A stretch of DNA of 64,000 nucleotides from Actinomadura rupiterrae (GCF_024172125.1 NZ_JAMZEA010000011.1:248001-312000), one strand, 5' to 3'; shown: positions 32,221 to 40,921, counted from the first letter of the stretch. Numbers and translations: made by a program. Notes: generated by a model from the letters alone, not told the origin.

Positions 32221-33242
32221 GCTTCCTCCAGGGGGTGGGTGCCGCAGCTGGCCCGGACGACCAGTTCGGTCGGGAGGGTCTGGTGGCGGGAGCCGGTGCG
32301 CTCCCCGCCGATCAGCTCGTCCAGCGCCCGGGCGGCGCGCGCGCCGAGCTCGCGCATCGGCTGCCGGACGGTGGTGAGGGCGGGCCGGGCGTGCCGGGCC
32401 GCCATGATGTCGTCCCAGCCGGTGACGGCGACGTCGGCCGGGACGGACAGGCCGAGCTCCTCGGCGGCCAGCAGCACGCCGAGCGCGATCTGGTCGTCCG
32501 CGCAGACGACCGCATCAGGCCGGCCGGTGCGCGCGAGCAGCTCGCGTCCGGCCGCGTAACCGCCCTCGACGGTGAACGCGCACGGCACGGGCGCGCCAGC
32601 GGGCAGGCCGAGCCGTTCGAGCACGCCCGTCACGCCGCGCCAGCGCTGCGCGATGTCGCTGCCGTCGCCCGCGCCGAGCAGCGTGAACGTCCGGTGGCCG
32701 TGCCCGACCAGGTGCTCGGCGAGCCGGACGGCGGAGTCGTGGTTCTCGGCCGCGACCAGGTCGGCGCCGGGCAGCGGCGCGCTGGCGATCAGCACCAGCG
32801 GGTGCCCGCCGCCGGCCAGCTCCGCCAGCAGGTCGTCCGGGACGGTGCCGCCGAACACCACCAGCCCGTCCACCCGGCCCGCCAGGTCGCGCACCAGCCG
32901 CGGCACCTCCGACCGGCCGCGGGTGGACAGCACGATCATCGACCGGCCCAGCTCGGACGCGACCTCCTCGCAGCCCATCAGCACCTCGGCGTAGTAGGGC
33001 CCGGACAGGTCGGGGAACACGATGCCGGTGGCGGCGTGCCGCCCCTCGGCGAGCGACACGCCCGCGCGGCTCGGCGTGAACCGCAGCGCCTCCGCGGCCT
33101 CCAGCACCCGGCGGCGGGTCTCGGGCGCGACCGGGCCGGTCCCGCGCAGCGTCCGCGACACGGTCGCGATCGAGACGCCCGCCCGCTCGGCGACCTCGTA
33201 GATGGTGGGCCCGTGGTCCGTACGGCGGGAGTCCTGAGTCAC
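32217..33242 (-). CDS. LacI family transcriptional regulator of the sulfoglycan operon
   Basis: 341 residues from GTG 33242 behind AGGA; the longer frame would read through the operators and is rejected. The N-terminal helix-turn-helix TIYEVAERAGVSIATVSRTLRG is standard LacI, followed by the hinge and a periplasmic-binding-like sensor (GIVFPDLSGPYYAEVLMGCEEVA, AVTGWDDIMAARHARPALTTVRQPM). It is the first gene of its own operon, so it is likely autoregulated through the two operators immediately upstream. The inducer is probably a sugar released from the glycan taken up by this operon. Confidence 0.95.
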   Translation of the reverse strand: MTQDSRRTDHGPTIYEVAERAGVSIATVSRTLRGTGPVAPETRRRVLEAAEALRFTPSRAGVSLAEGRHAATGIVFPDLSGPYYAEVLMGCEEVASELGRSMIVLSTRGRSEVPRLVRDLAGRVDGLVVFGGTVPDDLLAELAGGGHPLVLIASAPLPGADLVAAENHDSAVRLAEHLVGHGHRTFTLLGAGDGSDIAQRWRGVTGVLERLGLPAGAPVPCAFTVEGGYAAGRELLARTGRPDAVVCADDQIALGVLLAAEELGLSVPADVAVTGWDDIMAARHARPALTTVRQPMRELGARAARALDELIGGERTGSRHQTLPTELVVRASCGTHPLEEA

Positions 33243-33252
33243 GATCCGTCCT

Positions 33253-33300
33253 ATGTAAGCGCTTCCACTGTCCGGCGAACGCGTATGTAAGCGCTTCCAC
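33253..33300. promoter_or_regulatory. Two identical LacI-type operators, 32 bp apart
   Basis: The 16-mer ATGTAAGCGCTTCCAC occurs at 33253-33268 and again, identical, at 33285-33300. Each contains the near-palindromic core TGTAAGCGCTTCCA with the central CG diagnostic of LacI/GalR operators. The first ends 11 bp upstream of the GTG start. A 32-bp centre spacing is three helical turns, so two dimers would bind the same face, allowing cooperative binding or a short loop. They should repress the entire 33242-24143 operon. Confidence 0.93.
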
Positions 33301-33360
33301 CGGATGCCCGGGAGTGTGCCACGGCAAAGCACCACCCGTAAACCCCCCACGCCACGGCCT

Positions 33361-33379
33361 CCGGCGGCGAAACCGCCGG
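33361..33379. terminator. Hairpin downstream of the methyltransferase gene
   Basis: CCGGCGG (33361-33367) pairs with CCGCCGG (33373-33379) across CGAAA, 38 bp after the stop of the minus-strand methyltransferase. No T-run. It separates that gene from the LacI operators. Confidence 0.5.
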
Positions 33380-33416
33380 GAACGTGGACGGCGGCAGCGC
33401 GAACGTTGCGGGCGGC

Positions 33417-34070
33417 TCAGGGGGTGGGTGGGTGTGCTACGCCGATGATGAACTCCTGCTCCGCCTCGCGGACGGACGCCGTCCAGCCCTCGGCGGCGAG
33501 CATCGCCGCCAGCGCGTCCGCGTCATGGAAGACCTTGACGACCCGGTATGCGCTGCCGTCTGGCAGGCGGCGCAGGACGGCGGGGGTCGCCTCGCCGGTC
33601 AGGACGGTCTCGGTGGCGGACGCGCGGGGGTTCTCGTCGATGAAGACGGCGCGTCCGTCCGGGGTGAGCATCGCGGCGACGCTCCGCCAGAACGCGGGCA
33701 GGCGCGCGGGCGGGATGTGCGAGAGCCATGCGGAGAAGAACACCGTGTCGTACCGTTTCTCCGGCCGCCAGGAGAAGATGTCCGCCTGGACGAACTCGAC
33801 GTCCGGCCCGACCCGGGACCGCGCGATCTCCAGCATCTCGGCCGCCGCGTCCACCGCCGTCAGCGAGCGCGCCTTCGCGGCCAGCCGCCGAGTCCACTGG
33901 CCGGTGCCGCACGCCAGTTCCAGCACGTCACCGCCGATCGGCAGCTCGTCGAAACGCTCGATCAGCCGCCGCAGGCTCCCGCGCACCGCGTACACATGAT
34001 CGTATTCCTCGGCGAACGCGCGGTAGAACGCGCGTTGCTCGGCCAGCAGGGCCTCTTCGCTCGGATCCAT
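33417..34070 (-). CDS. Class I SAM-dependent methyltransferase
   Basis: 217 residues with the canonical motif I VLELACGTGQWTRRLA near residue 50, an acidic residue ending strand 2 (LTAVDAAAEML), and VEFVQADIFSW and YDTVFFSAWLSHIP further on. It resembles UbiE-like small-molecule methyltransferases. Substrate unknown. It is divergent from the alpha/beta hydrolase gene at 34185 and stands alone in its direction, with a hairpin beyond its stop. Confidence 0.88.
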   Translation of the reverse strand: MDPSEEALLAEQRAFYRAFAEEYDHVYAVRGSLRRLIERFDELPIGGDVLELACGTGQWTRRLAAKARSLTAVDAAAEMLEIARSRVGPDVEFVQADIFSWRPEKRYDTVFFSAWLSHIPPARLPAFWRSVAAMLTPDGRAVFIDENPRASATETVLTGEATPAVLRRLPDGSAYRVVKVFHDADALAAMLAAEGWTASVREAEQEFIIGVAHPPTP

Positions 34071-34100
34071 GAACCGACCGTAGACGGGGGCGCGGTGGTC

Positions 34101-34133
34101 GCTGATCGGGGGCTGATTAGGGGCTGATCGGGG
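34101..34133 (+). promoter_or_regulatory. Three 11-bp direct repeats (SARP-type site candidate)
   Basis: Units 34101-34111, 34112-34122 and 34123-34133: first and third are identical (GCTGATCGGGG), the middle reads GCTGATTAGGG. A further GATCGGGG is found at 34172-34179. Direct repeats with an exact 11-bp period are the known recognition pattern of SARP/AfsR-type winged-helix regulators. A regulator with such a domain is encoded one gene downstream (35085). The repeats lie 52-84 bp upstream of the hydrolase start in the divergent promoter region. Confidence 0.55.
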
Positions 34134-34184
34134 GAGCGCAAGGTGGGGGGTGTCCGAGAGAGACGACTACAGATCGGGGACGTC

Positions 34185-35057
34185 ATGAAGATCGAAGGGT
34201 TCGCTTACCGGCGGGTGCAGGTGGCCGACGGGGTGGCGCTGAACGCGGCCGTGGGCGGGTCGGGCAGCCCGGTCGTGCTGCTGCACGGCTTCCCGCAGAC
34301 CCACCTGATGTGGCGGCACGTGGCCGCCGACCTGGCCGCCGACCACACCGTCATCGCCCCGGACCTGCGCGGGTACGGCGACAGCGACAAGCCCGCCGAC
34401 CCCGACGGGACGGCCTACTCCAAGCGGGCGATGGCCGCCGACGTCGTGGCGCTGGCCCGCGAGCTGGGCCACGAGCGGTTCGCGCTGGCCGGGCACGACC
34501 GCGGCGCGCTGGTCGCGATCCGCGCCGGGCTGGACCACCCGGACGCCGTGACGCACCTGGCGTCCCTGGACGTCCTGCCGACGCTGGACATGTGGGACGT
34601 CATGCGGGGCGTCCGCGGCGCGATCGGGTTCCACCTGTACCTGATGGCGCAGCCGCCCGGCCTGCCCGAGCAGATGATCTCGGCCAGCGCGGACGCGTTC
34701 TTCGGCCACTTCCTGGACATCTGGACCAAGAACCCGGACGCGATCCCGGCCGAGGCGCGCGCGGCGTACCTGAAGGCGAGCCGCGAGGCCGTGCCGTCGA
34801 TCGTGGCCGACTACCGGGCCTCGGCGGGCATCGACGTCGAGCACGACACCGCCGACCGCGAGGCGGGGCGGCGGCTGACCATGCCGGTGACCGTCCTGCA
34901 GCAGGACTGGGGCTCGGCGCTCGGCTTCGACGCCGCGGGCCTCTGGCGGGAGTGGGCCGGCGACCTGGACCACCGCACCGTCTCCAGCGGCCACTTCATG
35001 GCCGAGGAGGACCCGGCCGAGGTGACCAAGGCGCTGCGCGCCCTGCTCGCCCGGTGA
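34185..35057 (+). CDS. Alpha/beta hydrolase (haloacetate dehalogenase/epoxide hydrolase-like)
   Basis: 290 residues from ATG 34185 behind GGGGA. The oxyanion motif VVLLHGFPQTHLMWRHVA, the PDLRGYGDSDKP segment and the nucleophile elbow GHDRGA (aspartate nucleophile near residue 105) are those of fluoroacetate dehalogenases and epoxide hydrolases. The catalytic histidine is in SSGHFMAEEDP near the C-terminus. It should hydrolyse a C-halogen or epoxide bond through an aspartyl ester. It precedes the AfsR-like regulator by 27 bp and may be in the same unit. Confidence 0.9.
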   Translation: MKIEGFAYRRVQVADGVALNAAVGGSGSPVVLLHGFPQTHLMWRHVAADLAADHTVIAPDLRGYGDSDKPADPDGTAYSKRAMAADVVALARELGHERFALAGHDRGALVAIRAGLDHPDAVTHLASLDVLPTLDMWDVMRGVRGAIGFHLYLMAQPPGLPEQMISASADAFFGHFLDIWTKNPDAIPAEARAAYLKASREAVPSIVADYRASAGIDVEHDTADREAGRRLTMPVTVLQQDWGSALGFDAAGLWREWAGDLDHRTVSSGHFMAEEDPAEVTKALRALLAR

Positions 35058-35084
35058 CCGGCGCGCGCCGATAGCGTGGGGGAC

Positions 35085-38000
35085 GTGGGGGAGGTGACGT
35101 TCGGCGTCCTCGGGCCGCTGGCGGTGAGCGGCGCGGACGGCCGGTCCGTCGAGGTCCGGGGGGCCCGGCCGCGCGCGGTGCTGGCCCGGCTGCTGGTCGC
35201 CGGCGGCCGGGTCGTGCCCGCGTCGGTCCTGGTGGACGACCTGTGGGACGGCGACCCGCCGGAGAAGGCGCTCGGCGCGGTGCAGACCTTCGTCGGGACG
35301 CTGCGCCGCGCGCTGGAACCGGACCGTCCGCCGCGCACCCCGTCCCGGCTGCTGGTGACCGCCCCGTCCGGGTACGTGCTGCGCACCGCGCCCGGCGCGG
35401 TGGACGCGACGCGGTTCCGGGAGGCGGTCGCGGCGTCCGCCGGGCTGCTCGACGCGGGCCGGATCGCGGACGCGCACGCCCGCCTGGACGAGGCGCTCGG
35501 CTGGTGGCGCGGTCCCGCCTACGCGGAGTTCGAGGACCGGCCCTGGGCCCGCGGCGAGATCACCAAGCTGACCGAGCTGCGGCTGCTGGCGGTCGAGCGG
35601 CGCGCCCGTGCCGCGCTGGACCTGGGCCGCGCCGCCGAGACCGTGCCCGACCTGGAGGCGCACGCCGCCGCGCATCCGCTGCGCGAGGACGCGTGGGGGC
35701 TGCTGGCGCTCGCGCTGTACCGGTCGGGGCGGCAGGGCGACGCGCTCGGCGCGCTGCGGCGGGCCCGAGACGTCCTGCGCGAGGAGCTGGGCCTCGATCC
35801 GGGGGAGGACCTGCGCCGCCTGGAGGCCGACATCCTTGCCCAGGCCCCGCGGCTGCTCCCGCCGGAGACCGCCCGCCCCGCGCCCGCCGAAGCGCCGGCC
35901 GAGGCGTTCGTCGGGCGCTCCGACGAGCTGTCCGCGCTGGAGCAGGCCGCCGAGGCCGGACGGCCGGCCCTGGTGTCGGGCGGTCCCGGCACGGGCAAGA
36001 CGGCGCTGACCCGCGTGCTGGCCGAGCGGCTGGCGGCGCGGGGCTGGACGACCGCGCGGGGCGCCGCGCCCGAGGTGCCCGGCGCTCCGGGCGGCTGGCC
36101 GTGGCAGCAGATCGTCCGGGACCTGGTCGCGGCGGGCCACGAGCCGCCGGACGATGTCGAGACCGCCGGGGCCGACCCGCTCCAGGCCCGCTTCCTGCGC
36201 CACCGCGCGATCGCCGGGTACCTCGCCCGGCTGGCTGTCGCGCGCCCGCTGCTGCTGGTCTTCGACGACCTGCACTGGACGGACGAGGAGACCCTCGCCC
36301 TGCTCACCACCCTCGTCACCAGCCTCGACACGACGCGGATCGCGATCGTCGGGACGTTCCGCGCGGGTGAGATCCCCGGCGCGCTCGCCGAGACCCTCGC
36401 CCGCCTCGCCCGCGCCGAACCCGCCCGGGTCTACCTCGGCGGGCTGGACGCGGCCGAGGCCGACCGGCTCGTCCGCGCCCTGGCGCCCGGCCCGATCACC
36501 GACGAGGCCGTGCGGGCGGTCCAGCGCCGCAGCGGCGGCAACCCGTTCTTCATCCGCGAGCTGGTCCGGCTCTGGGAGTCGGACGGAGCGCTGGACGAGG
36601 TGCCCGCCGGGGTCCGCGACGTCCTGCGGCACCGGTTCGAGGGGCTGGACGACCCGGCGCGCGGCGTCCTCAACCGCGCCGCGGTGCTGGGCGACGACAT
36701 CGACCTGGACGTCCTCATCGCGCTCGGCGGCGACGAGGAGCGCGTCCTGGACGCCGTCGAGAGCGGCCTGCGGGCCGGGTTCCTCGCCGAGCCCGGACGC
36801 GGACGGCTCGCGTTCGCGCACCCGCTGATCCGCGAGACGCTGTACGCCGACCTGCCCGGCGCGCGTCGCGTCCGCTGGCACGCCCGCATCGCCGAACTGG
36901 TCGAACGCGCCCGTCCCGGCGACGTGGAGGCCATCGCCCACCACTTGGTGCGCGGTCCCGGCGGCCCGTCCGCCGCGCGCTACGCCCGCGCCGCCGCCGA
37001 ACGCGCCGAGCGCCGCGTCGAACCCCGCAGCGCCCTGCGCTGGTGGCGCGCCGCCCTCGACAACGCGGACTCCGAAGCCGGCGTCGAGCCGCGCGAGATG
37101 CTGGAGATCCGGATGGGCCTCGGACGGGCGCTGGCGCTCACCGGGGACCTGGCCGGGGCGCGGCGGCAGCGGGCGACCGCGCTGGAGGCCGCCGAGGCGC
37201 TGGCCGATCCGCTGCTGGCGGCGCGCGTGCTCGGCGCGTTCGACCTGCCCGCGAACTGGACGTCCACCGACGACCCGGAACTCGCCGAGCGGACGGCCGA
37301 AACCGCCGAGCGCCTCCTCACCGCGCTGCCGCCCGCCGAGTACCCGGCCGAGCACGCGCGCCTGCTGGCGACCATCGCCATGGAGCTGCGCGCCGATGCC
37401 AGCGGACGCGGCGACGAGGCCGCCCGCGAGGCCGAGCACCTCGCCAGGTCCGTCGAAGACCCGCGGCTGCTGGCGTTCGCGCTCAACGCCCGCTACATGC
37501 AGACCTTCCACCGCGCGGGCCTGGCCGCCGAACGCGCGAAGCCCGCCGACGAGCTGCTGGCGCTCGCGCACGGCAACGGGCTCGTCCCGTACGAGATCCT
37601 CGCGCACCTGATCCTGGTGCAGTCGCGGGCGGCGCTGGCCGATTTCGCCGAGGCCGACCGGCACGCCGACGCGGCCGACGCGCTCGCCGACCGTTACGAC
37701 CTGCCGCTTCCCAGCGTGTTCACCGACTGGTACCGGGCTTTGCGGACGGCCGAATCCGGGTCGCCGGAGGCCGCGAACGCGTACCGCCGCGCCGCCGCCC
37801 GCCTGGACGGCACCGGCATGAGCGGCGTCCAGGACGGCCTGCTCCCGCTCGCGCTCCTCGGCCTGCGCCTGCGCACCGGCACCGACGCCGCCGACCTGGC
37901 CGACATGGACTGGGGCCCCTACGAACCCTGGACGCGGCCGCTGCTCCTGCTGATGCGCGGACGCCGCGACGAGGCCGAAAAGGCTGCCCGCGACATCCCG

Positions 38001-38219
38001 CCCTCGCCTCGCGACCTGCTGTTCGAGGCCCGGACCGTCCTGCACGCCGAGACGGCCCGGCGGCTGGGCGACAGGGCCGCGATGCTCCGCCTGCGCGATG
38101 AGCTGCGGCCCGCCGCCGGGGAGCTCGCCGGAGCCGGAAGCGGCATGCTCACCTTCGGGCCCGTCCAGAATTGGCTCGACCGGTTGAACGAGGCACTAGA
38201 GCAGGGACCGACACCGTGA
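35085..38219 (+). CDS. AfsR/SARP-type regulator with BTAD, AAA ATPase and TPR-like regions
   Basis: About 1044 residues. Starts at GTG 35076, 35085 and 35094 are in frame; 35085 is preferred because a TAGCGT -10 element ends eight bases before it, as expected for a leaderless message. Domains in order: OmpR-type winged helix (about 1-95, VTFGVLGPLAV), BTAD (about 95-245), AAA/STAND ATPase with Walker A GGPGTGKTAL near 298 and Walker B LLLVFDDLHW near 391, then a helical TPR-like C-terminus. No LuxR helix-turn-helix is seen at the C-terminus. Such proteins activate secondary-metabolite or stress genes by binding direct repeats. The stop overlaps the lactonase GTG (GTGA). Confidence 0.9.
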   Translation: MGEVTFGVLGPLAVSGADGRSVEVRGARPRAVLARLLVAGGRVVPASVLVDDLWDGDPPEKALGAVQTFVGTLRRALEPDRPPRTPSRLLVTAPSGYVLRTAPGAVDATRFREAVAASAGLLDAGRIADAHARLDEALGWWRGPAYAEFEDRPWARGEITKLTELRLLAVERRARAALDLGRAAETVPDLEAHAAAHPLREDAWGLLALALYRSGRQGDALGALRRARDVLREELGLDPGEDLRRLEADILAQAPRLLPPETARPAPAEAPAEAFVGRSDELSALEQAAEAGRPALVSGGPGTGKTALTRVLAERLAARGWTTARGAAPEVPGAPGGWPWQQIVRDLVAAGHEPPDDVETAGADPLQARFLRHRAIAGYLARLAVARPLLLVFDDLHWTDEETLALLTTLVTSLDTTRIAIVGTFRAGEIPGALAETLARLARAEPARVYLGGLDAAEADRLVRALAPGPITDEAVRAVQRRSGGNPFFIRELVRLWESDGALDEVPAGVRDVLRHRFEGLDDPARGVLNRAAVLGDDIDLDVLIALGGDEERVLDAVESGLRAGFLAEPGRGRLAFAHPLIRETLYADLPGARRVRWHARIAELVERARPGDVEAIAHHLVRGPGGPSAARYARAAAERAERRVEPRSALRWWRAALDNADSEAGVEPREMLEIRMGLGRALALTGDLAGARRQRATALEAAEALADPLLAARVLGAFDLPANWTSTDDPELAERTAETAERLLTALPPAEYPAEHARLLATIAMELRADASGRGDEAAREAEHLARSVEDPRLLAFALNARYMQTFHRAGLAAERAKPADELLALAHGNGLVPYEILAHLILVQSRAALADFAEADRHADAADALADRYDLPLPSVFTDWYRALRTAESGSPEAANAYRRAAARLDGTGMSGVQDGLLPLALLGLRLRTGTDAADLADMDWGPYEPWTRPLLLLMRGRRDEAEKAARDIPPSPRDLLFEARTVLHAETARRLGDRAAMLRLRDELRPAAGELAGAGSGMLTFGPVQNWLDRLNEALEQGPTP

Positions 38220-39241
38220 ACCACGCACCGAAGACGTCCGGCGGCCTTGTCATCGGCAGTTCCGGGCCCGTCCCCGGCGTGGCCCTGCACCGGGCCCGGT
38301 ACGACGCGTCCGGCATGGTGACCATCGAGCGGTCGATGCCGCTGGTCGAACCGTCCTATGCCGCCTTCGACGAGCGGCACGGCATGCTGCACGCCGTCCT
38401 GGAGGAGGACACCGGACGCGTCGCCTCGATCCCGCTCTACCTGGACGCGCAGGTCGCCGAGGCGTCGAGCGGGGGAGCGCTGCCCTGCCACCTGGCCGTC
38501 CACCCGGACGCGCCGTACGTGTTCGTCGCCAACTACGGCGACGGCGTCCTGTCCGTCCTGCCGACCGGCGAGGACGGGCGGATCACCGCGTCCGAACCCG
38601 TCCAGGCCATCGGCCACGAGTCCGGGTCGCACGCCCACATGGCCGCGATCTCCCCGGACGGCCGGTTCGTCCTGTGCACCGACCTCGGCGCGGACGCCGT
38701 CCACGTGTACGCGTTCGACCCGAGCACCGGGCGGCTCACCGCGCACGGCACCACCCGCGTCCCGGACGGCCGGGGCCCGCGCCACCTCGCCTTCCACCCG
38801 TCCGGACGGCACGCCTACCTGGTCAACGAGCTGTCCTGCACGCTCATCGTCTGCGCCTGGGACGTGGAGTCCGGCCGCCTCGAACCCGGCGCCGAACTCC
38901 CCACCCGCGGCGACGCGGCCAGCCCCGTCGCCAACTTCTCCGCTGCCGTCCGCGTCGCCCCGGACGGCCGCCACGTCTACAGCACGGACCGGGGCGACGA
39001 CACGATCGCCGTCCATGCCGTCCTGGACGGCGGCGCGGCGCTGGAACCGGTCGAGATCGTCTCCTGCGGCGGCGACTGGCCGCGGGACATCGCCCTCACC
39101 TCGGACGGACGGCTGCTGTTCTGCGCCAACCAGCGTTCCCACACGGTGACGTCCTTCCGGCGCGAACCGGAGTCCGGACGCCTGACACCGGCCGCCGCGC
39201 CGCTGAACGTCCCCGCGCCGTCCTCGCTCCTGCCGCTCTAG
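38216..39241 (+). CDS. Lactonase family protein (6-phosphogluconolactonase/YbhE-like beta-propeller)
   Basis: 341 residues from GTG 38216, which overlaps the regulator stop. Seven-bladed propeller repeats are visible: PCHLAVHPDAPYVFVANYGDGVLSV, AHMAAISPDGRFVLCTDLGADAVHVY, GPRHLAFHPSGRHAYLVNEL, VRVAPDGRHVYSTDRGDDTIAVH and PRDIALTSDGRLLFCANQRSHTV. The family hydrolyses lactones such as 6-phosphogluconolactone or carboxy-cis,cis-muconate lactone. It is translationally coupled to the AfsR-like regulator, an unusual partner. Its stop overlaps the stop of the convergent flavin hydroxylase gene. Confidence 0.88.
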   Translation: MNHAPKTSGGLVIGSSGPVPGVALHRARYDASGMVTIERSMPLVEPSYAAFDERHGMLHAVLEEDTGRVASIPLYLDAQVAEASSGGALPCHLAVHPDAPYVFVANYGDGVLSVLPTGEDGRITASEPVQAIGHESGSHAHMAAISPDGRFVLCTDLGADAVHVYAFDPSTGRLTAHGTTRVPDGRGPRHLAFHPSGRHAYLVNELSCTLIVCAWDVESGRLEPGAELPTRGDAASPVANFSAAVRVAPDGRHVYSTDRGDDTIAVHAVLDGGAALEPVEIVSCGGDWPRDIALTSDGRLLFCANQRSHTVTSFRREPESGRLTPAAAPLNVPAPSSLLPL

Positions 39242-40407
39242 CCCGCGCCGCCGCCCGCCGCCACCGCGTCGCGCGTCGCCGACGGGAGCGGCCCGTCGGT
39301 CAGCCGGTTGCTGAACCGGATGAGCAACTTGGTCTGGGACGTCTCGGGGATGCGGCGGCCGATGAACGGCGGGATGCGCCAGTTCGCCGGGTTGCGCCTG
39401 GCCATCCGCGACACCAGGTTGACGTGCGGGTAGCGGGCGCGTTCGTAGGCGCGCAGGCGGTCCGCCACAGGCTTGTCGTCCTTGGCGAGTTCGCGCCCGA
39501 GCACCCAGGCGTCCTCGAAGGTCTGGTTCGCGCCCTGCCCGAGCGTCGGCGGCATGGTGTGCGCGGAGTCGCCGAGCAGCGTGATCCGGCCCTCGCCCCA
39601 GACGCGGCGGACCTTGTTCCAGCGGTGGCCGAAGAAGTCCAGGTCGTCCTCGGTCGCGGCGGCGAGCACCTGCGGGACGGGGTAGGCCCAGTGGCCGAAC
39701 CGGTCGCGCAGCATCTCCAGCGGGGCGTCCGGGCGCGGGTCGGACGGCTTCCAGCGCACGTCGAACCACCACTGGAGCAGGCCCGGACCGGCCGGGATGA
39801 GCCCGCAGGCGCCCTCCTTACCGGTGATCATGTAGTGCAGGGTCGTGTCGGTGATGTCGATGTCGATCGGGCTGAGCCCCTGCCAGGTGCCGAACGACGC
39901 GGGCCGGACGGTCCCCTCGCCCCACAGCTGCCGCCGGACGGCCGAGTGGATTCCGTCCGCGCCCACCAGGAGGTCGCCGGTGACCGACGTGCCGTCCTCG
40001 AAATGGGCCGTGACGCGGTCGGCGTCGTGCTCGACGCGCGTGCAGGCCATGCCGTGCCGGATCAGGTCGTCCGGGAGGCCGTCCGAAAGCAGGTCCACGA
40101 TCTGGCGGCGGGAGATCGAACGGGTCGGGAAGCCGTAGGTCTCCGCCGTGTGCGCGAGGTCCATGGTGGTGCGCAGGCGGCCGCCGTCGGTGCGCGCGTC
40201 GATCCGGTCGATGCGCCCGCCGATGCCGTCCAGGCTGATGCCGAGGTCGCTCAGCACCGCCGCGCCGTTGCCGAAGATGGTGAGCGCCGCGCCGCCGGTC
40301 CGGCGGGCGGGGGCCCGCTCGAAGACCCGCACGCGGTGCCCGTCCGCCAGCAGCCGCCGGGCCGCGGCCAGCCCGCCCACCCCTGCGCCGATCACGATGA
40401 CGTCCAT
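39238..40407 (-). CDS. FAD-dependent monooxygenase (aromatic hydroxylase/PHBH-like)
   Basis: 389 residues from ATG 40407 behind GGGAGA; ATG 40419 is an alternative four codons upstream. The FAD motif MDVIVIGAGVGGLAAARRL, the DG motif LLVGADGIHSAVRRQLWG near 160 and the second FAD motif GRITLLGDSAHTMPPTLGQGANQTFEDAWVL near 280 are complete. Such enzymes hydroxylate aromatic or polyketide substrates with NAD(P)H and O2. It is divergent from a MarR regulator with a palindrome between them, so it is probably induced by a phenolic ligand. The stop codons of this gene and the lactonase overlap. Confidence 0.93.
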   Translation of the reverse strand: MDVIVIGAGVGGLAAARRLLADGHRVRVFERAPARRTGGAALTIFGNGAAVLSDLGISLDGIGGRIDRIDARTDGGRLRTTMDLAHTAETYGFPTRSISRRQIVDLLSDGLPDDLIRHGMACTRVEHDADRVTAHFEDGTSVTGDLLVGADGIHSAVRRQLWGEGTVRPASFGTWQGLSPIDIDITDTTLHYMITGKEGACGLIPAGPGLLQWWFDVRWKPSDPRPDAPLEMLRDRFGHWAYPVPQVLAAATEDDLDFFGHRWNKVRRVWGEGRITLLGDSAHTMPPTLGQGANQTFEDAWVLGRELAKDDKPVADRLRAYERARYPHVNLVSRMARRNPANWRIPPFIGRRIPETSQTKLLIRFSNRLTDGPLPSATRDAVAAGGGAG

Positions 40408-40423
40408 ATCTTCTCCCATCGGA

Positions 40424-40444
40424 GTATCTCCGCTTCGAAGATAC
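40424..40444. promoter_or_regulatory. 21-bp palindrome between flavin hydroxylase and marR
   Basis: GTATCT (40424-40429) and AGATAC (40439-40444) are perfect inverted arms; CG pairs inside (40431-40432 with 40436-40437) extend the symmetry. The site covers the likely -35 of marR and the 5' leader of the hydroxylase. Its size and location are those of MarR-family operators, so autorepression and control of the hydroxylase are expected. Confidence 0.75.
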
Positions 40445-40456
40445 ATCGGAAAGCAG

Positions 40457-40462
40457 TAGAGT
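40457..40462 (+). promoter_or_regulatory. -10 element of leaderless marR
   Basis: TAGAGT ends six bases before the GTG start at 40469, so transcription should begin at or next to the start codon. A TTCGAA at 40434-40439 is placed 17 bp upstream as a poor -35, inside the palindrome. Confidence 0.55.
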
Positions 40463-40468
40463 GGAACC

Positions 40469-40921
40469 GTGCCCGACAGTCACCCGGCGGCGGACCTGTA
40501 CCGCGAGTTCGTGATCTCGTTCATGCTGCACAACCAGGCGGTCGCCGAACGGCTCGGCCTGCAGACCGTGGACGTCGCCGCGCTGATCCTGATGGAGATG
40601 CGCGGCCCGCTCCCGGTCGGCGCGATCTCCGCCGAGCTGGACCTGCCCTCGGCGTCCGCGACCCGGCTCGTCGACCGCCTCGAACGCGGCGGCTACGTGC
40701 GCCGCACCCGCAGCGCCCAGGACCGTCGCGCGGTCATCGTCGAGCCGGTCGAGGACGGCATGGCCGGGTACTACGAGGCGGCCATGACCTCACAGCGCCA
40801 CCTGGAGAAGGTGGCGGAGCACTTCGGCCCCGAGCAGGCCGCGGTGATGCTGGAGATGTTCACCCACGTCGCCGCCGCCTACCGCGGCGCGACCCAGGAA
40901 CTGCGCGACAAGCCCACCTGA
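40469..40921 (+). CDS. MarR family transcriptional regulator
   Basis: 150 residues with the winged helix-turn-helix of MarR: LPVGAISAELDLPSASATRLVDRLERGGYVRRTRSAQDRRAVIVEPVEDG (given in pieces: recognition helix SASATRLVDRLERGG, wing TRSAQDRRAV). The long C-terminal helices form the dimer interface. GTG start with a leaderless promoter; no ribosome site is present. The divergent flavin monooxygenase is the obvious target. MarR proteins typically release DNA on binding phenolic compounds. Confidence 0.93.
   Translation: MPDSHPAADLYREFVISFMLHNQAVAERLGLQTVDVAALILMEMRGPLPVGAISAELDLPSASATRLVDRLERGGYVRRTRSAQDRRAVIVEPVEDGMAGYYEAAMTSQRHLEKVAEHFGPEQAAVMLEMFTHVAAAYRGATQELRDKPT

Noticed and set aside
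34167-38045. Minus-strand open frame of 1292 codons
   Set aside because: Shadow of the hydrolase and AfsR-like regulator genes; repetitive Gly/Arg/Gln text without domains.
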